Below, in pieces: positions 11,846-23,564 of a stretch of DNA of 64,000 nt (position 1 is the stretch's first letter; each line of letters starts with the position of its first letter). Source of the DNA: Mesostigma viride. Its lineage: Eukaryota; Streptophyta; Mesostigmatophyceae; Mesostigmatales; Mesostigmataceae. The stretch spans positions 2,398,613-2,462,612 of the forward strand of contig RPFO01000041.1 in NCBI GenBank assembly GCA_009746045.1. Direction: 5' to 3'. The notes under the pieces are model-generated. The model worked only from the letters and a program-made list of their open reading frames with translations. It did no database searches and had not been told where the DNA came from. Both the position numbers and the translations under genes were made by a program.

Positions 11846-13892
11846 ATCAAGGAGACAACCAGCGCAGGCCAGAAATCGGGAGAATCCGGACCATGGTAGC
11901 TCGAGCCTGCCGTTATCTTTTCCGCGTTTTCGAGTCGCCCAGGATGATGAAGATGAATGGTGATGGAAATGTGTATCCGTGTGCATTGAAATTATGGCTG
12001 GCTTACGTGTAGAGCGACTAGATGACCTAGACGGTGGGGCCGGAAACAGCATGCTTGATGAGGGCGTGTGTTTCGAGCCTAACTGGCCGGGAGTGTCTAG
12101 TGGTGAGCACCATTGCTGCGATCGCTCTCCCACCATTTACGAGGAAATACCCGCAAATGGAAAACCACTGAAAAGGTCTAGCTAGTCAGTCATCACGTTA
12201 GCCATGCCATGATTCCAAACGTCCAAGAACTGCACACGGTGCCAAGGCAAAAAGCCGGAGGACAGCACTTTCAAATGTGCGGCGGGAACCAAAAGCTCGC
12301 GGATGCCAGAAAACATCGTATTGCGGCAGCGACGCGACGATGTGGACAACGAATCCAGTGCCAAGCTCGGAACGGCCGCAAAGGAGATCTGGCATCACAG
12401 GGTTCAGATGTGCGGAGACACTATGCGATCCAGCCGGTCCACGACCTGTTTGTAGAGCTTGTGCCAAGGGGCAGCACCGAACAGATGTGGGTGACGTTGC
12501 AAAAAACATCGGACTTGACGGAGCATAATGGCTCGGTCATAGTCTTTGACCAATAAACGCTGCAAGAGTTCAACAAGAGTCGTGATGAAATCAACACGAT
12601 AAGAACAAAGACGGGAAAAACGATGTAACTGAGAAAGAACAACACCATATTTTGCTGTGTGGGAAAGGAGACTGTGAATATCGGGGTAACGAATAAAAGG
12701 AATTTGCTGGTATTTAGGATCCTTGCGCTTATCATAGACAGCCGTACGCCAGCCCTTCTTGTTATGGGTAATGTTAAGATCGAGGTAATTGCAATGAGTA
12801 TCCTCCGACGTGAGCTTTAATGTGAGGGACGCTTGCGCAGAATATGCGCAGAACTTGGATTTCAACACCACGCACCCACTTTACCAGCGAGCACGGCTGG
12901 CCTGCAACCGCCATCATCATTTCATAACCAGAAGCCAGGGCCCACACTCCATCCCGTTACCTCATCTTCCACGCACGGCTTCCGCTGCTTCCCTCTGCTC
13001 TTTCGCATTCTCCGCCAGCAACCTCGCCTTCTCCTCGTCCAACAATCCACTAAGAATAAAATCCCCTCTATTGGACGCCATTCAGACGAACTTTGCTAGC
13101 GTCTTTTCACCGGCCCCAGCACACATAATCTATAGCCGCTTACTGACAACGGCCGACAACGACAACTGCTGAATAGGCGAAAAAGGCTGATAACTACATT
13201 TTTATATTTCGCTGCATTTGCTAATAGACACGCACGTTCTCCCACTTCTCCATTACAATATAATTGTCCATCTGGACGTGTACAGGGAAAGATCCCCGAA
13301 GTAACTTACTGAAACGTATCTTACAGCATCGGATCACTGGCACCTAATCTACAGGTGGTAGATTACCAACCAAGACCCGTCGCGGTAATTTACTCCGTTG
13401 GTAATGTACTACCAAAGATGTGCAGTCGTAACGTTACTTTTAGTTACGGCTAGTAAAATTACTACCTATCACCCTACGTCGTAATGATTACGGCCTTGGA
13501 TCTCACGCCTCGGATCTAGGTAGTAAGATAAGACCTCGTTATTTACGCCTCGGATGCTTTTTACCACCCTCGGACGAAAAGTATAGTGTTTAATTAATTA
13601 ATTAATCCCATGTTGCCCTCCCACTGAGGACTTTTGCTCACAAGACGCAGTCACGTGTTTATTAATTAATTATTAACTCATTAATCATCGATTTCTGGCC
13701 TGAACTGGTTGTCTCCTTGATATGGAATTCTTAATTAATTTCAGCGCAGGCCAGAAATCGGGAGAATCCGGACCATGGTAGCTCAAGCCTGCCGTTATCT
13801 TGTCTGCGTTCTCGAGTCTTTCAGGATGATGAATATGAATGGAGATGGAAATGTGTAGCCTTGTGCATTGAAATTATGGTTGGCTTACGTGT
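11846..13892 (-). mobile_element. Penelope-like retroelement remnant
   Basis: A minus-strand RT 3'-end fragment (12404-12868) is flanked by imperfect direct repeats of about 150 bp at 11861-12011 and 13742-13892 (roughly 8% different by eye). An inverted 33-bp copy of the repeat edge lies at 13689-13721. Direct pseudo-LTRs with an inverted piece are typical of Penelope-like elements. A duplicate occupies 15076-17122. No GIY-YIG endonuclease was seen. Confidence 0.45.
12404..12868 (-). pseudogene. RT C-terminal fragment, Penelope-like
   Basis: About 155 residues. Visible are NYLDLNITHNKKGWRTAVYD, then YPDIHSLLSHTAKYGVVLSQ, HRFSRLCS and a final RLLVKDYDRAIML segment. This follows the pattern downstream of the RT palm in Penelope-like elements: an LDL strand, a Y-K turn, an S-Q-RL-R-CS helix, then a basic helix with a Y motif. 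The catalytic YxDD region is absent because the frame closes at a TAA just upstream. Best read as a 5'-truncated fragment. Another RT lineage with the same thumb pattern is possible. Confidence 0.5.
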
Positions 13893-14020
13893 AGAGCGAC
13901 TAGAGTGACATATTTCCGTTGGGAGCATATGTAACACACACAATATCTAGCTCGTGCTCAATGTAACATATATCCCTGAAATGGAGCATGCAGCCACAAG
14001 CTAGCCAACGAGGGCATGTC

Positions 14021-14298
14021 ACAACCAAGAACGAGTACCCCACAACCAGGAACGTGCATCCCACAACCAGGAACAAGTATCCCACAACCAGGAACGTGCT
14101 TCCCACCACCAGGAACAAGTATCCCACAACCAGGAACACATCCCACAACCACGCTCGACTATTGTTCCACAACCAGGAACGTGCATCCCACAACCAGGAA
14201 CGTGTATCCCACAAGCACGAACGTGCATCCCACAACCAGGAACGTGCTTCCCACAACCAGGAACGTGCTTCCCACAACCAGGAACGTGCATCCCACAA
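14021..14298. repeat. 21-bp minisatellite
   Basis: About 13 copies of a unit near CCCACAACCAGGAACGTGCAT, ending at the base before a gypsy LTR. Duplicated at 17251-17528. Confidence 0.95.
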
Positions 14299-14605
14299 TG
14301 TAACGAACCCATCCGGGTCGTGCGAAAGATCCTATTGTTAAGGTAGGTTATCTCCGGTTTCTTGGCTAACCACGACCACTCTTTGGGAGTGGGATTAACG
14401 GAACAGGCGTGGCTTTAGGCCTGTTACGGCTCGCGGTGATTAATATTGCATTAATCTACACAATCCACATTTAGGATGGAGCTACCAAATGCAGTTGGAA
14501 TTTATGCCCCAGGTTCAGACAGGGGATAACACACACTTTATTCCGAACCAAGAGGACGAGACTCTCGTCCTCGGACCAATTTCACCTAGGTCTGCCACCA
14601 AGCTG
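14299..14605 (-). mobile_element. Truncated gypsy LTR (copy made by the tandem duplication)
   Basis: Matches the first 307 bp of the LTR at 17529-18204 and stops at the duplication junction. It is a by-product of the duplication, not an independent insertion. Confidence 0.9.
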
Positions 14606-14690
14606 AAAAAAGAAGGTTATGCACGCTAGCGATTACCCGCGGCAAGAAGCAATCAACACACCTCGCTAACAACTGCAACCACAATGTACT

Positions 14691-14930
14691 TCATGACGGG
14701 CCACTCACCGCTAGCCTGCTCTCCTGCTTCAATGTCTCCCCATTCTCAAGGCCTCCATCGTAAACCTCTCCGTCTTCACCATCGTCATCGTCTTCCTCTT
14801 CCTCCACTCCGACGTATCCGTGCTTCCTTTTCCTAAGATACCTAGGGTTGTTCAAGTCGTATGTGCGGCGTTGGCACACTTCCAACAAAATTTTGGCCGC
14901 CTCTACCCATTACCATTTATTCGTACTATC
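14691..14930 (-). pseudogene. Orphan 5' exon, duplicated copy
   Basis: Identical to exon 1 of the remnant at 10905-11700, including the GTGAGT donor. Its acceptor and exon 2 were left behind, and the intron now runs into an LTR fragment. Confidence 0.7.
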
Positions 14931-15633
14931 ATAACAAATCCAGGCGTTTGAAAAATCATTCCCTCGTTCGAACTTCTACGCCTGGGCGTCCATGACGAGG
15001 CAGTCACGACGGGACGCAGATGCACAAAAATAAAACAAGGCGACATCCCTTCAATCATTGACCAAAGAACAGAATATCAAGGAGACAACCAGCGCAGGCC
15101 AGAAATCGGGAGAATCCGGACCATGGTAGCTCGAGCCTGCCGTTATCTTTTCCGCGTTTTCGAGTCGCCCAGGATGATGAAGATGAATGGTGATGGAAAT
15201 GTGTATCCGTGTGCATTGAAATTATGGCTGGCTTACGTGTAGAGCGACTAGATGACCTAGACGGTGGGGCCGGAAACAGCATGCTTGATGAGGGCGTGTG
15301 TTTCGAGCCTAACTGGCCGGGAGTGTCTAGTGGTGAGCACCATTGCTGCGATCGCTCTCCCACCATTTACGAGGAAATACCCGCAAATGGAAAACCACTG
15401 AAAAGGTCTAGCTAGTCAGTCATCACGTTAGCCATGCCATGATTCCAAACGTCCAAGAACTGCACACGGTGCCAAGGCAAAAAGCCGGAGGACAGCACTT
15501 TCAAATGTGCGGCGGGAACCAAAAGCTCGCGGATGCCAGAAAACATCGTATTGCGGCAGCGACGCGACGATGTGGACAACGAATCCAGTGCCAAGCTCGG
15601 AACGGCCGCAAAGGAGATCTGGCATCACAGGGT

Positions 15634-16098
15634 TCAGATGTGCGGAGACACTATGCGATCCAGCCGGTCCACGACCTGTTTGTAGAGCTTGTGCCAAGGG
15701 GCAGCACCGAACAGATGTGGGTGACGTTGCAAAAAACATCGGACTTGACGGAGCATAATGGCTCGGTCATAGTCTTTGACCAATAAACGCTGCAAGAGTT
15801 CAACAAGAGTCGTGATGAAATCAACACGATAAGAACAAAGACGGGAAAAACGATGTAACTGAGAAAGAACAACACCATATTTTGCTGTGTGGGAAAGGAG
15901 ACTGTGAATATCGGGGTAACGAATAAAAGGAATTTGCTGGTATTTAGGATCCTTGCGCTTATCATAGACAGCCGTACGCCAGCCCTTCTTGTTATGGGTA
16001 ATGTTAAGATCGAGGTAATTGCAATGAGTATCCTCCGACGTGAGCTTTAATGTGAGGGACGCTTGCGCAGAATATGCGCAGAACTTGGATTTCAACAC
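15634..16098 (-). pseudogene. RT C-terminal fragment, duplicated copy
   Basis: Same sequence as 12404-12868, carried in copy 2 of the tandem duplication. Confidence 0.5.
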
Positions 16099-17250
16099 CA
16101 CGCACCCACTTTACCAGCGAGCACGGCTGGCCTGCAACCGCCATCATCATTTCATAACCAGAAGCCAGGGCCCACACTCCATCCCGTTACCTCATCTTCC
16201 ACGCACGGCTTCCGCTGCTTCCCTCTGCTCTTTCGCATTCTCCGCCAGCAACCTCGCCTTCTCCTCGTCCAACAATCCACTAAGAATAAAATCCCCTCTA
16301 TTGGACGCCATTCAGACGAACTTTGCTAGCGTCTTTTCACCGGCCCCAGCACACATAATCTATAGCCGCTTACTGACAACGGCCGACAACGACAACTGCT
16401 GAATAGGCGAAAAAGGCTGATAACTACATTTTTATATTTCGCTGCATTTGCTAATAGACACGCACGTTCTCCCACTTCTCCATTACAATATAATTGTCCA
16501 TCTGGACGTGTACAGGGAAAGATCCCCGAAGTAACTTACTGAAACGTATCTTACAGCATCGGATCACTGGCACCTAATCTACAGGTGGTAGATTACCAAC
16601 CAAGACCCGTCGCGGTAATTTACTCCGTTGGTAATGTACTACCAAAGATGTGCAGTCGTAACGTTACTTTTAGTTACGGCTAGTAAAATTACTACCTATC
16701 ACCCTACGTCGTAATGATTACGGCCTTGGATCTCACGCCTCGGATCTAGGTAGTAAGATAAGACCTCGTTATTTACGCCTCGGATGCTTTTTACCACCCT
16801 CGGACGAAAAGTATAGTGTTTAATTAATTAATTAATCCCATGTTGCCCTCCCACTGAGGACTTTTGCTCACAAGACGCAGTCACGTGTTTATTAATTAAT
16901 TATTAACTCATTAATCATCGATTTCTGGCCTGAACTGGTTGTCTCCTTGATATGGAATTCTTAATTAATTTCAGCGCAGGCCAGAAATCGGGAGAATCCG
17001 GACCATGGTAGCTCAAGCCTGCCGTTATCTTGTCTGCGTTCTCGAGTCTTTCAGGATGATGAATATGAATGGAGATGGAAATGTGTAGCCTTGTGCATTG
17101 AAATTATGGTTGGCTTACGTGTAGAGCGACTAGAGTGACATATTTCCGTTGGGAGCATATGTAACACACACAATATCTAGCTCGTGCTCAATGTAACATA
17201 TATCCCTGAAATGGAGCATGCAGCCACAAGCTAGCCAACGAGGGCATGTC

Positions 17251-17528
17251 ACAACCAAGAACGAGTACCCCACAACCAGGAACGTGCATCCCACAACCAG
17301 GAACAAGTATCCCACAACCAGGAACGTGCTTCCCACCACCAGGAACAAGTATCCCACAACCAGGAACACATCCCACAACCACGCTCGACTATTGTTCCAC
17401 AACCAGGAACGTGCATCCCACAACCAGGAACGTGTATCCCACAAGCACGAACGTGCATCCCACAACCAGGAACGTGCTTCCCACAACCAGGAACGTGCTT
17501 CCCACAACCAGGAACGTGCATCCCACAA
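17251..17528. repeat. 21-bp minisatellite, duplicated copy
   Basis: Copy of 14021-14298. The outer gypsy element inserted at its right edge (flank CACAA at 17524-17528). Confidence 0.95.
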
Positions 17529-18204
17529 TGTAACGAACCCATCCGGGTCGTGCGAAAGATCCTATTGTTAAGGTAGGTTATCTCCGGTTTCTTGGCTAAC
17601 CACGACCACTCTTTGGGAGTGGGATTAACGGAACAGGCGTGGCTTTAGGCCTGTTACGGCTCGCGGTGATTAATATTGCATTAATCTACACAATCCACAT
17701 TTAGGATGGAGCTACCAAATGCAGTTGGAATTTATGCCCCAGGTTCAGACAGGGGATAACACACACTTTATTCCGAACCAAGAGGACGAGACTCTCGTCC
17801 TCGGACCAATTTCACCTAGGTCTGCCACCAAGCTGGCAAGAGGCGCCGACATGGCGCCGACCTTCCAGAGAACTCCGAAACATGCAGTCCACACAAGATC
17901 CTCGGGTCGACATCGACCCTCACCTACAGAATCCACGCATGAATACAAGATCTTAACCGGCTGTAAAGTACGCAGCGCGGCGCGACTGCGCCGGCCCCTA
18001 GAAGATCTCATACATCAACCTAGGCCCAAAATAACTAGTCCGAATCACACAAACTATCGTAGTTCCATACAAAAGTCCTGACCAAGGGACAATTCCCAAA
18101 TTACGTCCCGAAATGAGTCCCAAAGTCCTACGGACTATGACAACAAGCCAAAATACATAATTTATTCCATTGTTGCGCCCGTTCCAAGGGTCGGGCACGC
18201 AACA
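17529..18204 (-). mobile_element. 3' LTR of outer gypsy element
   Basis: 676 bp. Minus-strand ends are TGTTGCGTGCC... and ...GTTACA, i.e. TG...CA. A polypurine tract directly precedes it on the minus strand, which fixes orientation. Confidence 0.88.
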
Positions 18205-18382
18205 CTCCCCCCCCTCCCCAGGGGACGGTAGTCTCTACCGTCATAGAGGTGAAGAAGCACGGGAAGTTGAAAACACACACAACACTTAATGCTGAGTAGC
18301 CGAGCGGTCGATGATCCTCGCGACCGCAGGTTGACCATAGGGGTACTATGTCCCAACCCTTGTTCTCCAACGGGCCAGTAAA
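18155..18382. repeat. 228-bp direct repeat X, copy 1 (LTR end, PPT, 3' leader)
   Basis: Repeated at 19948-20175. Covers the first 50 bp of the LTR (minus sense), the polypurine tract and the adjacent 3' untranslated region. Confidence 0.92.
18205..18222 (-). promoter_or_regulatory. Polypurine tract of outer gypsy
   Basis: Minus strand reads CCTGGGGAGGGGGGGGAG, then the LTR start TGTTGCG. This is the expected plus-strand priming site for reverse transcription. Confidence 0.85.
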
Positions 18383-18540
18383 GCCATAGCTCTTTCTTTG
18401 CTCGTTGTCGTTGCGGCGGCAGCCGCAGCTATGGGTGCTGCGGAGCAAAATCCCAAAAGCACTGGTTGCACTGGCCACTTGGCCAGTGGTGAGACTTCCA
18501 GTTGTTAACCGGCCAGGCGTAGTTCCTCGCTCGGTTAACT

Positions 18541-18830
18541 AAAAGAAAAGAAAATGATTACCTCCGGTCCGCACCTTTTCCCCAGCTTGGGGTCTTTGGT
18601 GGGCCGGATGCCGTGACAGGTGCTCAACTGTCGCTTGGTCGGCCCAGTGCGCGAGCTGGTGCTCCGTACCTGGGGATGCTTGCACCCCGGGTTGGAGCCG
18701 GATGGCTGGCACTGGCGACCCGTGTCTCGGTCCGCGGCCTGCGGCTTTTTCTTCGGAAATTGCTGCTGGCCAGCAAACTTTGCAATTGCCTTCCGCCGAG
18801 GGGGGGGTGGTTGGGGCTGGGGACGGCGAT
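18541..18830 (-). pseudogene. Basic Cys/His-containing coding remnant, unknown
   Basis: One minus frame reads KFAGQQQFPKKKPQAADRD, then CQPSGSNPGCKHPQ, TKRQLSTCHGIRPTKDPK and LGKRCGPE before ending in TAA. The Cys/His spacing and basic character suggest a nucleic-acid-binding tail. The competing plus-strand frame (18613-19257, 214 codons) has no recognisable motif. Assignment is tentative. Confidence 0.3.
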
Positions 18831-19239
18831 GGGAAAAGCGCCTAAGCTAGAAATTTTTTCCCCACGCATAGAAACCTCGGGGGGAATGCGGTCTTGGCTG
18901 AACGGACTCTCGTTCAGCCAGGTGCCTGGGGCTGTGGCCTCGGGCATCCGGGCTGGCGGGGCCTGGGCTAGGTCCACGTTTTTTCTCGAAGCACCCCGGG
19001 TCTATGGGGAGACGGCCATAGCGGTACCGACTCGGGGCCCCGAGAGGGGTCATGATAGGCTGGCCGTGCGCAATCGCAGTGCAAATGCGCTGGGCCTTTT
19101 TGGGCCTGGCCATGCATCCACAGCCGCCGGGCACACGCCTCCCGATGTGGGGGGGCTCCCGTTTTGCGGCAGGGCGGTCACTTGTGACAACGAGCAAGGT
19201 GGAGTGCGGCTTCAAGGGAAAGCCAGGGCGGGGGTGATT

Positions 19240-19367
19240 GGGCAACGTACTTCATGAAGGGCCTTGAACGGCGTGCCTCCGGGCATGTCAATTAGTGTCA
19301 CATGTATGCTTCCACTTATTGTTTTAATGAAGATGCTGGTTTTTGTGGGAGCTACGTGGGACATGAA
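19240..19367. repeat. 128-bp direct repeat Y, copy 1
   Basis: Repeated at 19820-19947, where it directly abuts X copy 2. Runs from GGGCAACGTACTTCATG to GTGGGACATGAA. Confidence 0.92.
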
Positions 19368-19819
19368 TCGGGGTTCTTTGAACGGAGTTTCTTCTATACG
19401 TGAATGCGGGAACAAGAGGCCGCTGGATGAGCGGCTTATAGGTCGTAGTGTTTACTCGTAGCTGTTTGGCTAGAGCTTTTGTGATTAGTAGATGCAATAT
19501 AGTGCATGGTTGAAAAATGAATTAAATAAAATGTGCGTTCCGCGCTTGGGTTGATTATACCCGGGCGGAACGGGGCGTGAGGTGCAGTGCCCCTGAAAAG
19601 AACAACCTACGCATTATTTAATACTAGCCGTGCAGATTCGGGATATTCTACCCCCGGTCTGTACGGTTAGCGTCTTACTAGCATCCACTAAACATAAGGG
19701 TTTAATGACGTCAGTTAGCTAGGGATAAGGGAGGTTTTGCGACTAAAAGCCGCTCTGGCTGGTTTTGTCGGCCTCTTTCTTTGCTCCCCACCCACCCACC
19801 CGTGTCTTGGTTGCCTCTA

Positions 19820-20175
19820 GGGCAACGTACTTCATGAAGGGCCTTGAACGGCGTGCCTCCGGGCATGTCAATTAGTGTCACATGTATGCTTCCACTTATT
19901 GTTTTAATGAAGATGCTGGTTTTTGTGGGAGCTACGTGGGACATGAAACATAATTTATTCCATTGTTGCGCCCGTTCCAAGGGTCGGGCACGCAACACTC
20001 CCCCCCCTCCCCAGGGGACGGTAGTCTCTACCGTCATAGAGGTGAAGAAGCACGGGAAGTTGAAAACACACACAACACTTAATGCTGAGTAGCCGAGCGG
20101 TCGATGATCCTCGCGACCGCAGGTTGACCATAGGGGTACTATGTCCCAACCCTTGTTCTCCAACGGGCCAGTAAA
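19820..20175. repeat. Direct repeats Y copy 2 and X copy 2, fused
   Basis: 19820-19947 matches Y and 19948-20175 matches X. The fused block shows that 18383-19947 was inserted into, or copied within, the 3' end of the gypsy element, duplicating X. Confidence 0.9.
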
Positions 20176-20305
20176 ACCAATTCCCCCAAAACTCGCCACG
20201 CAAGGACAAGTCTTGACGTAGTCAATGTCTCTACCGGCAGAGACAGTTAAAAAGAAAAGAAAGAAAAAGAGAAAACGAACGGGGCCCACAGGTCCACTCC
20301 GGGAG

Positions 20306-22073
20306 TCAGCGACGGCGCAAGGCGGCGGCGTAAGCCGCCTCTCCCCGGGAGGTTGCCCGATCCTCATGGCAACCCGGGTACGCGATGAGCTCCTCCTCAA
20401 ATGCCCATTGCTGAGGAGGCCCCGGATCCCGTCGCCCGATGAGGGACAGACGATCCCAGGAGCCATCAGGCCACATGGCCAGGAACGCGGCCATGTACGC
20501 GGGCACCGTGAAGATGAGGGAGGCCACCCTCTTATCCACAGCGCCACAGTGATGCACCCGCATGTACTCCTCGCCCATCGCCAGCATCACCGCCGGAACC
20601 AGCATCCAATCGACTTGGGGGAGGGGCGGATGGGAGAGCATCCAATCATCTGCCACCCCGGCCAGGAACCGAGCCGCGTTTGGCGCCAGCTTGGGTGGGA
20701 TGACCTGGCGTTTCGCCCCGGCGACGTAATAGTCATAAGTCCGAACCTCCGGGCAATACATCGTCACGCCGTTGGAAATGACCGGCCAGAGCCCCCCTGA
20801 AGCAACTTGTCGCGGCCGAAGGAACGGGAGTTGTGGGTGCAGCCGGATTTTAAGTTGTTCCTGGTAGGTGCCGCGATCCTTGAAACCCCAGGGACCTGGT
20901 GGAAACTCCAGCACAAAGCCCTCGTATTCCTGGGGAGGACGCGGCCGGGGAGTCACCACACCGGCCAGGCTCCAGTCGAAGATCACCACCTCCGTGCGGG
21001 GCTGTTGCCCTCCATAGGACACCACCCGCCCCACCCTCGGCTGGATCTCACTTCCCTGCACCCACTGTCCTTCCGGCGCCATCGGTCGCTCGGGCACTGG
21101 GACCCGGTCGCGCTCTACGGAGCGAACCATCTCTGAGGTCTGGCTGCGTACAGGTAGGGGGGTGACCGTTGGGGCCATCCCCTGTGGTGCAGGACAGGCG
21201 GCCTCTGGAGCCGCCACGCGATCGACAGGGCGGGCAGCCTCTCGGGCCGGCCCGTGCACTGCTGCGAGGACCCGACGGAAAGACCTCTCCGACGCGTGCA
21301 TGTCAGGGCGGACATTGGAGGCACGGGGACGCTCCCGATCGCGACCTCGGTCATGGGGTCGCCCACTGGGTCCCGCCCGGTCACTGCCGCTGCCGCTGAG
21401 TCGCACACCCTGTTCCGTATGTCGCCGAGTGTGGGCGATCTCCTCCCGCGCGGTGCGACCCGGCGGGGGACCTGGGTGGCGGTTCTCAAAGCCCGGGGGG
21501 CGCCTGGCGCCCTCTCCATCACGAGTGTCAGACCTAGCGGCCGGCGGTAACATGTTGGGCAGGTCGTCGTCATCCCACTCGTCGTGATCCTCCTCCCCAC
21601 CGTTGGCGTCTTCTTCATCCATTTGCAGGACGCGGTCGAATGCCTGCCGCAGGGAGTATTGGCCGTTAGCGGTGCAGAGTGCACCGCGCAGCGCCCCGTC
21701 TAGGGGCAATTCGTGATATTTGCGTCGGAGGCGCTCTCGCAGCCCCGGCGCAACCAACAGGAGGAACACTCGTGGGTAGGCCATGAGTGCGGTCAGCGTG
21801 GTCATACAAGCATCGCACTTACACCCGGGTTGGTGAGTCTCCCAGGCCGTGCCGACCACCACCTGCCCCTGGCGCTCCCGCCTAGTCTCCACCTTGAAAC
21901 CACAGTGGAGCTCCATCATCTCGCGGAAGGCCTCCTGCCTGTCGTTGGGCCACCCGAGCGCTGAGGCCGCGAGGTTATTCGAGGGAAACTTCCCATATCG
22001 CTGCCTCCGCCGATCGAGGGTCACGTCCTCCATGCCGTAATCCCTCAGGAAGATCCTCGGGTTGAAGGTGTCC
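20306..22073 (-). CDS. Extra ORF after integrase of outer gypsy, 3' part
   Basis: About 589 codons ending at 20306, continuing the piece at 46540-46230. With the copia-type insertion and one TGTCC copy removed, the frame reads NKD-T-FNPRIFLRDYGMEDVT without a break. Visible features: a CKCDACMT cluster, a leucine-rich segment (ALMAYPRVFLLLVAPGLRERL), an acidic tract (EEDHDEWDDDD), an Arg/Pro-rich disordered middle, and a conserved-looking C-terminal half (VISNGVTMYCPEVRTYDYYV onward). It occupies the env position between integrase and polypurine tract, but no signal peptide or clear fusion or membrane segment was seen. Function unknown. It could be a gag-like or captured host gene. Confidence 0.65.
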
Positions 22074-22418
22074 AGTTGAGTAACTCTAGAGCCCTAGGAT
22101 CTGGCTCTGAGTTCCCCATGTCCGTCCGCACGCCTTCCGCTAGCGTCCGCTCAGCCGCCGGCTATAATCCGGCGGTCCGATGCGGGCGACCGGTCTAAGG
22201 GCGGCGCCTAGGTCCGGCGCCACCTAGGCCCCAGTCCGGGGCCTTATCCGGGTCAGTACGGACGGCTAGCTTGTCCCACGGTTACGGCTAACCGGATAGG
22301 GTTTGCTGGCTAAGACATAAACCAGTGGTGGGCCAGCTCCGACAGCAGTTCTCTGTGTTCACCTTATCCCAAGCTCAACGTGACCGACCGCCATAGCTGA
22401 GCCGGTCGGGCTTTAACT
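22074..22418 (+). mobile_element. 5' LTR of copia-type element
   Basis: 345 bp, nearly identical to 45880-46224 (one difference seen, T/G near 22222). The ends are AGTTGAG... and ...TTTAACT, inverted AGTT/AACT instead of TG/CA. No initiator-tRNA-like primer site (TGGTATC...) follows. Confidence 0.85.
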
Positions 22419-22437
22419 TGTATTCATAAAAATCCCG

Positions 22438-23564
22438 ATGGCTTCCGGTACACGGAGCCGCACGGGCGAACACACAGATACGCCAAGTGGCGAGGCCGCA
22501 GGGTCCGTCCTGCCACGCTTTAGTGCGGACGAGGCCACGAGGTTGATGCAAACCCTCGTGGCGCAACCTGAACTGGCCAACAAGCAGTTCAAGCATCTGA
22601 TGCTTGCTGCTGACGATGCACTAAATCGCGGCCCTCTCAAGCAAACGGAGGTGCCCGCTGATCTACCGGCCGACTATACGGCGGACGACGCAGCAGATTT
22701 TCTAGCTGCTCTCAAGCGTCTGCGCGATGGACGCGCAGACAAAGATTCGGAGCTGATTGGCAAGTTCCGTGCAGTATTCTGCAGTACAACAAAGCACCCA
22801 AACATTGCCAATCTAGTTCGCATTGCGGACGACAACAAACAAACCTGGGAAGTTTTTTACAACGGTCTAGATGCCCACTTGTCGCGGTCTAAGGAAGAGG
22901 CCGACGAGCAAGCCTTCAACGACTTCGAGGGCTATGCAGTTAATAAGGCAAATTTGCCCGGGGCTGCACGTGATTTCCAGGTCTTCGTGCACAAGCACAA
23001 GCTGCTAGATACTCTCAAGCCCATTTTCCTGTGCAATCGATTTCTCAAGAAATGCGACCTGTCGTCGGATGTGCATCTGACCATAGCGACGGAACTCAAA
23101 AAGAAGAGTGCTGTCAGTTTCGACGAGGGCATGATGTATTTAATCTCATGCTTCAAGAGTGCGCAGTCCAAGCCGGCTGCCTCGGCTGCTCTGCCATCCC
23201 TGCGCAAGGTGGATACCGGCGCGTCTTCTTCTTCAGGCGCAGAGGCTCCAATTACGCGGTCGGAGCTTACGGCCATCCTGAAAAAGGTCGTCGGCCACGG
23301 CATCAACGGGGGCCAGCGAGGGCGCAAGCGCGGGCATGGTGGCGACGCCAAGCAGGGTGATCATCCCCCGGCCAAGCGACAGCAGGGGGCGTCTACTGAC
23401 CGCAAGCAACGCTGTGAGCGCTGCTTCGGACGTCGCCATGTCCGGGACGACTGCCGAGTTCGCCCGGACCTGGAGCTCGAGGACAACCTTTGCCGCAAGT
23501 GCCACGACGTTCTGCGTGGTCACAGCGTGGAGGCGTGCAAGGCCAAGCGCATCGTCGTCCACGG
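22438..23564 (+). CDS. Gag of copia-type element, 5' part
   Basis: Begins MASGTRSRTGEHT, 20 bp after the LTR. The N-terminal 250 residues are a helical capsid-like region. Near the C-terminus are two zinc knuckles: CERCFGRRHVRDDC (C-x2-C-x4-H-x4-C) and CRKCHDVLRGHSVEAC (C-x2-C-x6-H-x4-C), typical of nucleocapsid RNA binding. A basic GGQRGRKRGHGG stretch precedes them. The frame is interrupted at 23564 by the nested LTR element and resumes at 25797. Confidence 0.82.

Larger units (their letters stand above)
11376..14605. repeat. 3,230-bp tandem duplication, copy 1
   Basis: Followed head to tail by 14606-17835. Every stretch compared between copies was identical. The junction is AGCTG joined to AAAAAAGAAGG with 2-bp (TG) microhomology. 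The unit holds the 5' exon of the 11.7-kb gene remnant, a Penelope-like RT remnant, a 21-bp minisatellite and the first 307 bp of a gypsy LTR. Confidence 0.95.
14606..17835. repeat. 3,230-bp tandem duplication, copy 2
   Basis: Second copy of 11376-14605. Its right end is continuous with the rest of the LTR (GCAAGAGGCGCC), so the original locus supplied the right flank. Confidence 0.95.

Noticed and set aside
14021-14298. Possible CRISPR-like array of 21-bp units
   Set aside because: Units are contiguous without spacers; a plain minisatellite.
18613-19257. Plus-strand 214-codon frame
   Set aside because: No recognisable motif; the opposite strand has a more protein-like Cys/His basic frame.
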